In this document: positions 41,901 to 51,757 of the stretch, piece by piece
How positions within the stretch are numbered: position 1 is the first letter of the stretch
Layout of the letters: the number at the start of each line of letters is the position of its first letter
Assembly (NCBI GenBank): GCA_022792535.1
Contig: JAAWBG010000016.1
Location: 1-64,000, forward strand
Direction of reading: 5' to 3'
DNA length: 64,000 nucleotides
Source of the DNA: Lachnospiraceae bacterium
Lineage (GTDB): Bacteria; Bacillota; Clostridia; Lachnospirales; Lachnospiraceae
Made by a program: the position numbers and the translations under genes
The notes under the pieces: generated by a model
Database searches by the model: none
What the model saw: the letters and a program-made list of their open reading frames with translations, nothing else
Told to the model about the DNA's origin: nothing

Positions 41901-42859
41901 AAGTAATCTTTATGGGAACGCCGGATTTTTCTGTGGGGACCTTGGAAAAACTGCTGGAAGCAGGCCATGAGATTGCTTTGGTAGTTACCCAGCCGGATAA
42001 ACCCAAAGGCAGGGGAAAGTCCATGCAGTTCCCTCCTGTAAAAGAGGCGGCTCTGGCCCATGATCTGGAGGTGTATCAGCCCAGACGGGTACGAGACCCG
42101 GAATGTGTCGAATATCTCAGACAGAAGGCGGCGGATATTATCGTTGTTGTGGCCTTTGGACAGATTCTTCCCAAAGAGATATTGGAAATGCCGCCCTATG
42201 GCTGCGTCAATGTTCATGCTTCTCTGCTGCCGAAATATCGGGGCGCGGCGCCCATTCAGTGGGCAGTGATTCAAGGAGAAAAAGTCACAGGTGTGACGAC
42301 GATGCGGATGGACGAGGGCTTAGATACCGGAGATATGATCTTAAAAGAAGAAGTAGTTTTAAGAGAAGATGAGACAGGCGGAAGCCTTTTTGACCGGCTG
42401 GCCAAAACGGGAGCGGAACTTTGCGTTAAGACTTTGGACGGGATTGTTCAGGGAACTGTTGCTTATACTCCTCAGAATGAAAAAGAGGCTACGCACACTT
42501 CTATGATCAAAAAGCAGTTGGGAGAGATTCAATGGAATCGGCCGGCCCAAGAACTGGAACGTCTGATCCGGGGGCTGAATCCCTGGCCCAGCGCTTACAC
42601 TCATCTGGAAGGGAAGACATTGAAGATCTGGAAATCTCATGTGTTGGATTCGGCGGGAGAGCCAGGGGAATCTTGCATAGAAGAAAATATTCAAGAACCA
42701 GGCCAGGTTATAAATATTACCAGAGACGCCATAGAAGTTCAGACTGGACAGGGAATCTTGGTACTGGAAGAAGTTCAGTTAGAAGGAAAGAAACGGATGA
42801 AAACAGATGCTTTTCTCCGGGGATGTTCCCTGGAGACTGGAATGCGATTGGGAAACTGA
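41897..42859 (+). CDS. fmt: Methionyl-tRNA formyltransferase
   Basis: 320 aa enzyme formylating initiator Met-tRNA. Formyltransferase core with HASLLPKYRGAAPIQWA (catalytic Asn/His region) and DTGDM, and a C-terminal OB-like tRNA-binding domain. Functionally paired with def directly upstream. Confidence 0.96.
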   Translation: MKVIFMGTPDFSVGTLEKLLEAGHEIALVVTQPDKPKGRGKSMQFPPVKEAALAHDLEVYQPRRVRDPECVEYLRQKAADIIVVVAFGQILPKEILEMPPYGCVNVHASLLPKYRGAAPIQWAVIQGEKVTGVTTMRMDEGLDTGDMILKEEVVLREDETGGSLFDRLAKTGAELCVKTLDGIVQGTVAYTPQNEKEATHTSMIKKQLGEIQWNRPAQELERLIRGLNPWPSAYTHLEGKTLKIWKSHVLDSAGEPGESCIEENIQEPGQVINITRDAIEVQTGQGILVLEEVQLEGKKRMKTDAFLRGCSLETGMRLGN

Positions 42860-42901
42860 TATTTTTAGGAAAAGATGGGGAAAAGCGAAAGGAGAGATTT
42901 T

Positions 42902-43606
42902 ATGCCATTTTATGGATATTATTTTGATCCCACTTATATTTTGGTTATTATCGGCGCAGTGATTTGCCTGATAGCCTCTGCAAGAGTTAAATCTACATTT
43001 AAGAAATATGACAAAGTAAGGAGCATGTCTGGAATGACAGGAGCCCAGGCAGCAGAACGCATTTTGCATTCTGCAGGTATTTATGATGTGTCGGTTCAAC
43101 ATGTTTCCGGCAGCCTGACAGATCACTATGATCCAAGGAACAAGACGCTGCGTCTTTCAGACAGTACCTATGGCTCTGCTTCCGTGGCGGCGGTAGGCGT
43201 GGCGGCTCACGAGTGCGGACACGCAATTCAGCATCAGAAATCTTATGCGCCTCTGAGTATTCGGGGAGCTATTGTACCAGTGGCAAACTTTGGCTCTGCC
43301 ATTGCATGGCCATTGATTATAGTTGGCCTGTTTATCACCAGCCGGACAGGAAGCCTTCTGATCAACATTGGGATTTTGTGTTTCTCATTGGCAGTTTTAT
43401 TCCAGCTTGTGACCCTTCCGGTGGAATTTAATGCTTCTAACCGTGCGATTCGTATTTTGGGTGAAACAGGCATCTTAGGAGAAGAAGAACTGCGGGGAAC
43501 CAGAAAGGTCCTTGGAGCGGCAGCTTTGACCTATGTGGCAGGAGCGGCAGCTTCTATTTTACAGCTTTTGCGTCTGATCTTTTTGTTCGGCGGAAGAGAC
43601 GATTGA
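42902..43606 (+). CDS. YugP-type membrane zinc metallopeptidase
   Basis: 234 aa from the ATG at 42902 (GAAAGGAGAG upstream); a longer frame from 42875 lacks such a site. Three or four membrane helices and the zinc-protease motif HECGH (H103, E104, H107). It belongs to the neutral zinc metallopeptidase 2 family (PF04298 type), usually found at this position in Clostridia. Substrates are unknown; membrane-protein turnover is the usual guess. Confidence 0.9.
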   Translation: MPFYGYYFDPTYILVIIGAVICLIASARVKSTFKKYDKVRSMSGMTGAQAAERILHSAGIYDVSVQHVSGSLTDHYDPRNKTLRLSDSTYGSASVAAVGVAAHECGHAIQHQKSYAPLSIRGAIVPVANFGSAIAWPLIIVGLFITSRTGSLLINIGILCFSLAVLFQLVTLPVEFNASNRAIRILGETGILGEEELRGTRKVLGAAALTYVAGAAASILQLLRLIFLFGGRDD

Positions 43607-43625
43607 GGATGGCAGGGAGGAATTT

Positions 43626-44939
43626 ATGGGAAATACCATAAACAGCAGAGAATTGATCTTAGAAATTCTGCTGGCAGTGACACAGGATGGAGCCTACAGC
43701 CATCTTGTGATTCGAAATACCTTGGATAAGTATCAATATCTGGAAAAGCAGGAAAGAAAATTTATCAAGCGGGTATGTGAAGGAACACTGGAGCACATGA
43801 TCTGGATTGATTATGTGATTGATCAGTTTTCGAAAGTAAAAGTAAGGAAGATGAAACCGGTGATCCGCTGTATTTTAAGAAGCAGCGTCTATGAGCTGAA
43901 ATACATGGATGCCGTTCCGGCTTCGGCGACCTGCAATGAAGCGGTGAAATTAGCTCAGAAGAAGGGATTTCACAATCTCAAAGGTTTTGTCAATGGGGTA
44001 TTGCGCAATATCAATCGCGGCCTTTTTGAAATCTCTCTGCCAGATCAGGAAAAAGAACCATTGAGATATCTGTCCATTGTGTATTCTATGCCTGTGTGGA
44101 TCTTAGAATTGTGGCGGAAATCTTATCATTTAGAACAGATAGAAGAATTTTTACAGGCATTTCTCACAGAAATGCCTACTTCTATTCGGGTAAATACTTT
44201 GCGGACTTCGAAAGAAGAGCTGAGGCGGGAGCTGGAGCAGGAAAAGATTCGCGTGTTGGATGTGGAAGGAATGGCCAATGCTTTACAGATTCAGCAGTAT
44301 GACCGGCTGGAACAGATTCTGGCTTTTCGGGAGGGCAGATTTTATGTGCAGGATATCAGTTCTATGCAGGCGGCTCTCTGGGCGGAACCTGCAAAAGACA
44401 GTCTGGTGCTGGACGTGTGTGCGGCCCCTGGTGGGAAAAGCATACATATGGCAGAACTGATGCAGGGAACTGGAGTTGTGGAAGCCAGAGATCTAACTCA
44501 GCAGAAAGTATGCCTGATTCAAGAAAATGTGATGCGGTGCGGTTTGAAAAATGTTTATCCCAGAGTGATGGACGCCCGGATTTTGGATCAGGAAAAGATA
44601 GGAAAAGCAGATATTGTGATGGCAGATCTGCCTTGCTCCGGTTTGGGAGTGTTAGGAAAAAAGGCAGATATTAAATACAGGGTAACAGGAAGGGACTGCC
44701 GGGAATTATCCAAGCTGCAGAGAGAGATTCTTAAGGTAGTACAACAGTATGTAAAGCCAGGCGGAACTTTGCTGTACAGTACCTGTACGATAAATCCCGG
44801 TGAAAATGAAGAAAATACTGCTTGGTTTTTGAAAGAGCATCCAGAGTTTTTCTTGGAAAAACAGCAGCAGATACTGCCCCAAAAGGGAAAACAGGATGGA
44901 TTCTTTTTGGCGAAATTTATAAAATCTCAGAATTCCTGA
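43626..44939 (+). CDS. rsmB: 16S rRNA (cytosine-967-C5)-methyltransferase RsmB
   Basis: 437 aa: N-terminal NusB-like RNA-binding domain (about 1-140), then a SAM-dependent Rossmann domain with DVCAAPGGKS, the ADLPCSGLGV catalytic Cys and YSTCTINPGENE with the second Cys. Normal length. A 49-bp gap separates it from rlmN. Confidence 0.95.
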   Translation: MGNTINSRELILEILLAVTQDGAYSHLVIRNTLDKYQYLEKQERKFIKRVCEGTLEHMIWIDYVIDQFSKVKVRKMKPVIRCILRSSVYELKYMDAVPASATCNEAVKLAQKKGFHNLKGFVNGVLRNINRGLFEISLPDQEKEPLRYLSIVYSMPVWILELWRKSYHLEQIEEFLQAFLTEMPTSIRVNTLRTSKEELRRELEQEKIRVLDVEGMANALQIQQYDRLEQILAFREGRFYVQDISSMQAALWAEPAKDSLVLDVCAAPGGKSIHMAELMQGTGVVEARDLTQQKVCLIQENVMRCGLKNVYPRVMDARILDQEKIGKADIVMADLPCSGLGVLGKKADIKYRVTGRDCRELSKLQREILKVVQQYVKPGGTLLYSTCTINPGENEENTAWFLKEHPEFFLEKQQQILPQKGKQDGFFLAKFIKSQNS

Positions 44940-44988
44940 AAGAAAGAGCAGTAACAGACAGCAACATCAAACAGAAGGTTATGAATCT

Positions 44989-46035
44989 ATGGAGAAACAA
45001 GATATAAAGTCCTGGAATCAAAAGGAACTGGAAGAATTTCTGGTATCCCTGGGGGAAAAACCCTTTCGGGCAAGACAGATCTATGCCTGGATCCACGGGA
45101 GACAAGTATCTTCTTTTGAGGAAATGACGGATATTTCGAAAAAGTTAAAAGAAAAATTAATAAATACTTGCGAGCTGACTTCTCTAAAACAGGTGCAGGT
45201 GCAGACGTCAAAGCAAGATGGAACCAGAAAATATCTCTTTGCATTGTCAGATGGAAATATGGTGGAGAGCGTGCTGATGCGCTACCATCATGGAAACAGC
45301 GTCTGCATTTCTTCTCAGGTGGGATGCCGGATGGGCTGCAGATTCTGCGCGTCTACTCTGGACGGACTGGTGCGGAACCTGACTCCTGCTGAGATGCTGG
45401 ATCAGATCTATCAGATTCAAAAAGAAATCGGAGAGCGGATTTCTCATGTGGTGGTGATGGGAACAGGAGAACCTCTGGATAATTATGAGAATCTTTTGAA
45501 ATTTATTCAATTAGTGTCAGACGAAAATGGGGTGCATATCAGTCAGCGCAATCTTACTGTTTCCACCTGCGGCATTGTGCCCAAGATACGCAGGCTGGCA
45601 GAGGAACATCTTCAGATCACACTGGCCCTCTCCCTTCATGCCGCTTCCCAGGAGAAACGCCTGGAGTTGATGCCGGTGGCAAACAAATATGAGATTGGAC
45701 AGGTAATAGATGCATGCCGGTATTATTTTGCCCAGACCGGCCGAAGAATCACCTTTGAGTACAGTCTGGTGGGCGGTGTAAACGACAGCAGCCAGGATGC
45801 GGCCCAGCTGGCAGAACTGATTCAAGGCATAAACTGTCATGTAAATTTGATTCCGGTCAATCCCATCAAAGAATGTGATTATGTACAGTCCACCCGTCAG
45901 GTGGTGCTGGATTTTAAAAAGAAACTTGAAAAATATGGGATTAATGTTACTATAAGAAGAGAGATGGGCAGAGACATTGACGGAGCCTGCGGGCAGCTGC
46001 GGAAGAAGGCGGCGGACGCTTTCAATATTTTGTGA
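44989..46035 (+). CDS. rlmN: 23S rRNA / tRNA adenine-C2 methyltransferase RlmN
   Basis: 348 aa radical-SAM enzyme. Iron-sulfur motif CRMGCRFC (CX3CX2C), EPLDNYEN segment and the C-terminal region containing the second methyl-carrying Cys (DGACGQL) are visible. Modifies A2503 of 23S rRNA and some tRNAs in known members. A gap of 253 bp with a promoter separates it from prpC. Confidence 0.96.
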   Translation: MEKQDIKSWNQKELEEFLVSLGEKPFRARQIYAWIHGRQVSSFEEMTDISKKLKEKLINTCELTSLKQVQVQTSKQDGTRKYLFALSDGNMVESVLMRYHHGNSVCISSQVGCRMGCRFCASTLDGLVRNLTPAEMLDQIYQIQKEIGERISHVVVMGTGEPLDNYENLLKFIQLVSDENGVHISQRNLTVSTCGIVPKIRRLAEEHLQITLALSLHAASQEKRLELMPVANKYEIGQVIDACRYYFAQTGRRITFEYSLVGGVNDSSQDAAQLAELIQGINCHVNLIPVNPIKECDYVQSTRQVVLDFKKKLEKYGINVTIRREMGRDIDGACGQLRKKAADAFNIL

Positions 46036-46142
46036 AATCCAGATAAGATCATGGAAGAATATTCTTTGGAAGAAAACATACCAGTTGGAGTCTATGAAGG
46101 CTTTACTGTTATTGTGTGTCGAAAAGGGCAGGTGATTTCTAC

Positions 46143-46171
46143 TTGTCCTTTCCTTTTGGTTATGCTAAAAT
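46143..46171 (+). promoter_or_regulatory. Sigma-A promoter of prpC-prkC-rsgA-thiN
   Basis: TTGTCC (46143-46148), 17-bp spacer, TAAAAT (46166-46171). The leader to the prpC ATG at 46289 is about 110 nt. The rest of the 46036-46288 gap shows only a 45-codon frame with no ribosome site. Confidence 0.7.
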
Positions 46172-46288
46172 ATTCAAGGTATCAGTAAATATTTCCAGTT
46201 TTTAATGGAATTGAATAAAAAGAGATGGCAAAAAGGCGGCTGTGGACCATTTCAAGAAAACGATTTGATAGAAAGGCAGGCGAGAATC

Positions 46289-47032
46289 ATGAAGACTGTT
46301 TCCAGAACGGATACGGGGAGAAGACGGGAGATGAATCAAGATTATGTGTATACCTCCGAAACACCAGTTGGAAATCTGCCGAATCTGTTTATTTTAGCAG
46401 ATGGCATGGGTGGTCACAATGCAGGAGATTACGCCTCCAGATACACAGTGGAAATGATTGTGGACTTTGTGAGAAACAGCAGCGGGACGTCACCGATTAC
46501 CATTATCAGAGAGGCGATTCAGCAGGCAAATCAGGCTGTTATGGAGAAGGCTCAAACCGATATTGATTTAGAAGGCATGGGTACTACCGTGGTGGTGGCA
46601 ACTGTACAGGGACAGGAATTATGTGTGGCGAATGTAGGAGACAGCAGGCTGTATCTTGCAGGCCAGGATTTCAGGCAGATTACAAAGGATCATTCTTATG
46701 TGCAGGAAATGGTGCGCAGAGGAGAGATTTCTAAAGAAGTGGCGAGAATTCATCCAGACCGAAATATTATCACCCGGGCAGTGGGAGGATGGAAAGAAAT
46801 AGAGGTGGACTTTTTTGAGCTGGATCTAAAAGAAGGAGACCGGATTCTGATCTGTTCCGATGGACTGACAGATATGTTGGAGGATCAGGAGATTTTTGAG
46901 ATTATTCAGGAACAGCAGGATATGACGGAAGCTTTAGATCTATTGATTGAGAGAGCCAATGAATATGGAGGAAATGATAATATTACGATAATTTTAACAG
47001 AACCATTTTCAGGTGAGGTGAAAATATGTTAA
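46289..47032 (+). CDS. prpC: PP2C-type Ser/Thr phosphatase (PrpC/Stp)
   Basis: 247 aa from the ATG at 46289, the usual family start (MKTVSRTDTGRRREMNQD); an in-frame ATG at 46205 would add 28 atypical residues. Metal-binding motifs: ILADGMGGHNAGD, GDSRLYL, CSDGLTDML and GGNDNITII. Opposes the kinase PrkC encoded immediately downstream (7-bp overlap). Confidence 0.95.
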   Translation: MKTVSRTDTGRRREMNQDYVYTSETPVGNLPNLFILADGMGGHNAGDYASRYTVEMIVDFVRNSSGTSPITIIREAIQQANQAVMEKAQTDIDLEGMGTTVVVATVQGQELCVANVGDSRLYLAGQDFRQITKDHSYVQEMVRRGEISKEVARIHPDRNIITRAVGGWKEIEVDFFELDLKEGDRILICSDGLTDMLEDQEIFEIIQEQQDMTEALDLLIERANEYGGNDNITIILTEPFSGEVKIC

Positions 47033-49110
47033 GAGAAGGAATTTATCTTGCAGATAGATATGAAATTGTAGGAAAAGTGGGAACCGGCGGAATGGCAGAT
47101 GTCTATAAGGCAAAGGACCATACTCTGGGACGGTTTGTGGGAATTAAGGTGCTGAAACAGGAGTTTTCCGAGGATGTGAATTTTGTCACAAAATTCCGAA
47201 CGGAAGCCCAGTCAGCAGCAGGATTAGAACATCCGAATATTGTGAATATTTATGATGTTGGAAGTGAGAATTCCATCCATTATATTGTAATGGAGTATGT
47301 GGAAGGCATTACCTTGAAAACTTATATTGAGAAAAAAGGGCAGCTTTCTTTTAAGGAGGCAGTCAGTATTGCCATTCAGGTGGGCAGAGGAATCGAGGCA
47401 GCTCATAACAAGCATATTATTCACCGGGATATTAAACCTCAGAATATTATTATTTCTACAGAAGGAAAGGTAAAAGTAACTGATTTTGGAATTGCGAGAG
47501 CTGCAAGCAGCAATACCATCAGTTCTGATGTAATGGGGTCGGTGCACTACTCTTCTCCAGAACAAGCCAGAAATGGATTTGTGGATGGGAAAAGCGATAT
47601 TTATTCTCTTGGAATTGTAATGTATGAGATGGTAACAGGCCGGGTGCCCTTTGACGGAGAGTCCACAGTGGCAGTGGCCATCCAGCATCTGCAGGAGGAG
47701 ATGGTAGTTCCCAGCGCCTATGCGCCGGATCTGCCTGTCAGCATTGAGAAAATCATCTTAAAATGTACCCAGAAGAGTCCAGATAGACGTTATAACAATA
47801 TAGGGGATCTGCTGATGGATCTGAAAAAGGCATTGATCAGCCCAGATGAGGATTTTGTGGTGATGGTTCCCTTAGGACAGCAGGATAAGACAAGGGTGAT
47901 GCGGCCGGATGAGGTGGAAAGCATCAAGGAGCAGACTCGAAGCATCTATTATAATGAAGAAGAGGACGAGGAAGAAGATCCAGAGGAAGAAGACGAAGAA
48001 GAGGATGAGGATGGGTTCTTAAATCCCAAAATGGAAAAGGCAGTGACCATTATGGGAATCGTGGCCGCAGTCATTATTGTGGCGATTATTGTTTATATTG
48101 CAGGAAGTTTTCTTGGATTTTTCAAATTCAGCGACCGGGAGAAAGAGAAAAAAGAAGATACAAATGTGACTCAGGAAAAGGAATCGGAGGATAAGGAATC
48201 TGAGAAAGTGGAAATGATTGAACTGAAAGGTTCCACTTATGAGGAAGCACAGGAGGCTTTGAGAAAGATCAGTCTTGGGATTGAGAAAGCCGGGGAAGAG
48301 TCCTCTGATATTTATCCGGAAGGACAGATTGTGTCTCAAAGTGAAGAAAAAGGAAGTATGGTGGATAAACACACGACCATCAAAGTGACGATCAGCAGCG
48401 GAGCAGGAGAATTTGATGTGCCGGATGTAAAGGGAAAAAGTAAAAACGAGGCAGACTCTATGTTGAGAAACGCTGGTTTGAACCCTGTATTTGGCTATGA
48501 ATACAATGACAATGTTCCCAACGATCAAGTAATCTCTCAGAGTCCAGATGCAGGAGCAAAGGCAAAAAAGGGAGATACGGTTACGGTTATGTTAAGCCAG
48601 GGAAAAGAGACGGTTAAAATGCCGGATGTGCGAAATAAACCGGAGGCAGAAGCAAGGGCGGCATTAGACGCTCAGAAAATTGTGGTGGCCAGCACATCTT
48701 CAGATTATTCTGATGATATTCCAGAAGGAAATGTAATCAGTCAGAGCATTGCACCGGATAAAATGGTGGAACAGGGAACACAGGTCACATTGGTGATCAG
48801 TCTGGGTAAAAAAATAACGACAGTTTATTATTCACTGAACAATTATATGATTGATCTGCCCAGGATTGTGCCCAGCGACGCTATAAGAGTGGAAGCGAAG
48901 ATTACTTTGTATAAGTCAGAGGGAGAAGATAAAATCAATAGTTGGACAGCAACTTCCTTCCCCTACAGTATCAATCAGGGAAATATTGAAAATTGTTCTC
49001 AAGGGTACTTCAGGATTCAGTGGACCTGGGTATACTTGGATGAAGATGAGACAGAGGTTACAGAATCAGACGAGACCACAATCGAAGGCGTAAAATTTAC
49101 GCAGAACTGA
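47026..49110 (+). CDS. prkC: PASTA-domain Ser/Thr protein kinase PrkC
   Basis: 694 aa. Cytoplasmic kinase domain (1-270) with GTGGMADVYKA, HRDIKPQN and DFGIA; an extremely acidic juxtamembrane stretch (about 306-330, nearly all Glu/Asp); one membrane helix (about 340-362); then three extracellular PASTA repeats (about 392-595) and a beta-rich C-terminal domain of about 95 residues. PASTA domains bind muropeptides/lipid II; the kinase regulates growth, wall synthesis and, in sporeformers, germination. Confidence 0.95.
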   Translation: MLREGIYLADRYEIVGKVGTGGMADVYKAKDHTLGRFVGIKVLKQEFSEDVNFVTKFRTEAQSAAGLEHPNIVNIYDVGSENSIHYIVMEYVEGITLKTYIEKKGQLSFKEAVSIAIQVGRGIEAAHNKHIIHRDIKPQNIIISTEGKVKVTDFGIARAASSNTISSDVMGSVHYSSPEQARNGFVDGKSDIYSLGIVMYEMVTGRVPFDGESTVAVAIQHLQEEMVVPSAYAPDLPVSIEKIILKCTQKSPDRRYNNIGDLLMDLKKALISPDEDFVVMVPLGQQDKTRVMRPDEVESIKEQTRSIYYNEEEDEEEDPEEEDEEEDEDGFLNPKMEKAVTIMGIVAAVIIVAIIVYIAGSFLGFFKFSDREKEKKEDTNVTQEKESEDKESEKVEMIELKGSTYEEAQEALRKISLGIEKAGEESSDIYPEGQIVSQSEEKGSMVDKHTTIKVTISSGAGEFDVPDVKGKSKNEADSMLRNAGLNPVFGYEYNDNVPNDQVISQSPDAGAKAKKGDTVTVMLSQGKETVKMPDVRNKPEAEARAALDAQKIVVASTSSDYSDDIPEGNVISQSIAPDKMVEQGTQVTLVISLGKKITTVYYSLNNYMIDLPRIVPSDAIRVEAKITLYKSEGEDKINSWTATSFPYSINQGNIENCSQGYFRIQWTWVYLDEDETEVTESDETTIEGVKFTQN

Positions 49111-49123
49111 TCGGGATGTGTAT

Positions 49124-50002
49124 ATGCAGGGAAAGATTGTAAAGGGAATTGCAGGTTTTTATTATGTGCATGTGGAAAAGACCGGAGTTTTTGAATGTAA
49201 AGCCAAAGGGATTTTCCGCAAAGAAAAAATCAAACCATTAGTGGGAGATAATGTGGAGATCGACATTATCAATATGGAAGAGAAAACAGGGAATATAAAA
49301 AAGATCTATGACAGAAAAAACGCTCTGGTCCGTCCGGCGGTGGCAAATGTGGATCAGGCCCTTGTGATCTTTGCGGCAGATAAACCGAAACCGAATTTCA
49401 ATCTTTTGGACCGGTTTTTGATTATGATGGAGCAGCAGGAGATAGACACAGTCATCTGTTTCAACAAACAGGATCTTGTAGAGCCGGAAGAATTAGAGAG
49501 ACTGAAGAATATTTATCAGTCATGCGGATATCAAATTTTATTTGTCAGTGCAAAGAGACAGGAAGGGATAGAGGAGATAGGCGGGATACTGGAAGAAAAG
49601 ACCACTACTGTGGCAGGACCTTCCGGCGCCGGCAAATCTTCTATCATCAATCTGCTGCAGACAGAGGCGGAGATGGAAACGGGAACTATCAGTGAGAAGA
49701 TCGAAAGAGGCAGACATACCACCCGCCATTCTCAGCTGATACGTGTAAAAGAACAGACTTACATTGTGGATACCCCTGGTTTCAGCTCTATGTATCTGAC
49801 AGATTTAGAAGCGCAGGATTTGAAATTGTACTTCAGGGAATTCTATGAGTATCAGTCAAAGTGCCGGTTTCAGGGGTGCAGCCATATTCACGAGCCGGAC
49901 TGCAGCGTGAAGCAGGCGTTAGAAGAAGGCAGAATCAGCCCTGTCCGGTATGAAAACTATATCGCCTTATATGAAGAATTGAGAAATAACAGAAAGTATT
50001 AG
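49124..50002 (+). CDS. rsgA: Ribosome small-subunit GTPase RsgA
   Basis: Circularly permuted GTPase for 30S maturation: OB domain, then NKQD (FNKQDLV), P-loop GPSGAGKSS and DTPGFSS in permuted order, and a C-terminal zinc knuckle (CRFQGCSHIHEPDC). The start is ATG 49124; an in-frame GTG at 49118 is possible, and neither has a strong ribosome site. In Bacillus rpe lies between rsgA and thiN; here thiN follows directly. Confidence 0.94.
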   Translation: MQGKIVKGIAGFYYVHVEKTGVFECKAKGIFRKEKIKPLVGDNVEIDIINMEEKTGNIKKIYDRKNALVRPAVANVDQALVIFAADKPKPNFNLLDRFLIMMEQQEIDTVICFNKQDLVEPEELERLKNIYQSCGYQILFVSAKRQEGIEEIGGILEEKTTTVAGPSGAGKSSIINLLQTEAEMETGTISEKIERGRHTTRHSQLIRVKEQTYIVDTPGFSSMYLTDLEAQDLKLYFREFYEYQSKCRFQGCSHIHEPDCSVKQALEEGRISPVRYENYIALYEELRNNRKY

Positions 50003-50021
50003 AGAGAAAGCAGGGACTAAC

Positions 50022-50684
50022 ATGGAAGCATTGATCGTCAGCGGCGGACATCTGGAAGACGCCTTTCTTCTTTCTTATCTGCAGAACCATAAATGTGATC
50101 TTGTGATTGCTGTGGATTCCGGGATGAATTTTTTCTATCGGACTGGGCAGACGCCAGACTATATTGTAGGAGATTTTGATTCTGCTGCTCCTGATGTGCT
50201 GCAGAGTTTTACAGTTCAGAGTCAGATAAATAAGAAAAAGCCGGTGATTCTTCAGTTTCAGCCGGAAAAAGATGAGACAGATACAGAACTTGCCATTCGG
50301 ACTGCCATAGAACAGGGATGCAGCCGCATACATCTTCTGGGGGCCACAGGCTCTAGGATGGATCATGTGATGGGAAATATTCATCTTCTGGGCATGGCCA
50401 TGAAACAAGGAGTAGAATGTCTGATGACAGATGAGCACAATCGAATCCGTATGATTCAAAAAGGCATTGTCATTCAGAGAAAAGAACAGTATGGAGATTA
50501 TATCTCATTGTTTCCCTTTACGCCTCAGGTGAAAGGACTTACTCTGACAGGATTTAAGTATCCTCTGGATGGGTATTCTCTGGAATGTTATCATTCTCTG
50601 GGAGTCAGCAATGAGATCACAGGGGAGCAGGCAGAAATTTCTTTTGAAGAGGGAGTGTTGCTGGTGATGGAATCAAAGGATTAG
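50022..50684 (+). CDS. thiN: Thiamin pyrophosphokinase
   Basis: 220 aa enzyme converting thiamin to thiamin diphosphate. Motifs: VDSGMNFF, GDFDSAAPDV, KDETDTELAI and LGATGSRMDHVMGN; the C-terminal half is the thiamin-binding beta domain. It complements the thiC-W-M-E-D cluster at the start of the window: thiamin salvaged as free vitamin would be activated here. Confidence 0.94.
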   Translation: MEALIVSGGHLEDAFLLSYLQNHKCDLVIAVDSGMNFFYRTGQTPDYIVGDFDSAAPDVLQSFTVQSQINKKKPVILQFQPEKDETDTELAIRTAIEQGCSRIHLLGATGSRMDHVMGNIHLLGMAMKQGVECLMTDEHNRIRMIQKGIVIQRKEQYGDYISLFPFTPQVKGLTLTGFKYPLDGYSLECYHSLGVSNEITGEQAEISFEEGVLLVMESKD

Positions 50685-50729
50685 TGAAATGAAAACTTCA
50701 ATGAAATTCCGAATGATAAGAGAAATTCT

Positions 50730-50758
50730 TTGAAAAATGAAAAGAAATGCGTTATACT
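50730..50758 (+). promoter_or_regulatory. Sigma-A promoter of the SEC-C gene
   Basis: TTGAAA (50730-50735), 17-bp spacer, TATACT (50753-50758), 83 bp before the chosen start. Confidence 0.8.
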
Positions 50759-50841
50759 ATGAAAGTCTACAATTTTCACAGTAAAGATAGCCATGGGCCT
50801 GTCCCAGGTTAAATTAAGAATGACAAAGGATGGTATTTGAT

Positions 50842-51348
50842 ATGGCATTATTAGAACAGTGGAGAAACATTGCATACGATCAGGAGACAAATAAAGGGGA
50901 ACTTCAAAGATTCTGGCAGAGATATTTTCTTCTGGAAAAAGGTGTGTATGAGAAACTTTTGGAGAATCCAGATGAAGTGGTGGAAGGCACCGTAAAAGAG
51001 CTGGCAGAAAAATTTGAATTGTCCATTATGGATATGACTGGTTTTTTGGATGGAATCAATGAAAGTCTGATCACAGAAAATCCCATCGAAGAGATGGAAG
51101 AGGACACCAAAGTCAGCCTGGCTTTCGATAAGGAGAAGTTATATAAGAATATGGTGGACGCCAAAGCAGATTGGCTCTATGAGCTCCCTCAGTGGGAGGC
51201 AATTTTTGATGAGGAGACCAGGCACAGATTGTATTTGGAGCAGAAGAAATCCGGCACCATCATAAAAGAAGAAAAGATTTATCCAAATGATCCCTGCCCC
51301 TGCGGCAGCGGTAAAAAGTATAAAAAATGCTGCGGAAGAAATAAATAA
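50842..51348 (+). CDS. SEC-C motif protein
   Basis: 168 aa from the ATG at 50842 (AAAGGA about 12 bp upstream); the ATG at 50830 sits too close to that site. A helical N-terminal domain of unknown function is followed by a C-terminal SEC-C zinc motif, [16 protein letters not shown], the same zinc hook found at the end of SecA. In stand-alone proteins it is thought to mediate ribosome or protein contacts. It has its own promoter and is probably monocistronic. Confidence 0.85.
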   Translation: MALLEQWRNIAYDQETNKGELQRFWQRYFLLEKGVYEKLLENPDEVVEGTVKELAEKFELSIMDMTGFLDGINESLITENPIEEMEEDTKVSLAFDKEKLYKNMVDAKADWLYELPQWEAIFDEETRHRLYLEQKKSGTIIKEEKIYPNDPCPCGSGKKYKKCCGRNK

Positions 51349-51395
51349 TAGAAGAGATAGGATATTGGTCCTGAGAGAAAAACAGGAAATAATTC

Positions 51396-51424
51396 TTTAC
51401 AAAACAGGAAAAATGGATTATAGT
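51396..51424 (+). promoter_or_regulatory. Promoter of the thrS T-box transcript
   Basis: TTTACA (51396-51401), 17-bp spacer, TATAGT (51419-51424). Confidence 0.78.
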
Positions 51425-51431
51425 ATGGTTA

Positions 51432-51757
51432 GATTTTGAGAACAAAATAGGAAAAGCGTTGATAAGAAGAGTAAGCTGAGGAATGCTGAATATCCTGTCT
51501 GTGGAATCTGAAATAGATTGCGCAAAAGAGCAGGAAGAGCAGAGAGAACCGCCTCAAAACAATTTGTTTGAGAGCTGGAAGCGGTTTGGCAGGAGACAGC
51601 AGAAGACCACCTTGGAGCGGCAACAGCCCGGTGATTCCGTTATCATCATAAGAGAGGTTCTGTTTTTGGCATAGAATTCAGCGAAAAAGAGAGCAAGCAG
51701 GGTGGAACCGCGTATCTTACGTCCCATGCAGTGTATTACATTGCATGGGATTTTTAA
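51432..51757 (+). ncRNA. T-box leader, threonine-specific
   Basis: The antiterminator T-box AGGGTGGAACCGCG (51699-51712) is exact. The 3' stem-I context GAAGACCACCTTGGAG gives specifier ACC (51606-51608), a Thr codon. The TGGA bulge matches a discriminator U, the usual base 73 of Firmicute tRNA-Thr. A terminator follows: CCCATGCAGTG / CATTGCATGGG plus TTTTT (51722-51756). Uncharged tRNA-Thr should permit read-through. Unusually, about 520 nt separate the terminator from the thrS start, with a repeat and a small gene in between. Confidence 0.93.

Noticed and set aside
46051..46188. 45-codon open frame between rlmN and prpC
   Set aside because: No ribosome binding site, and the prpC promoter lies within it; retained only as a possibility.
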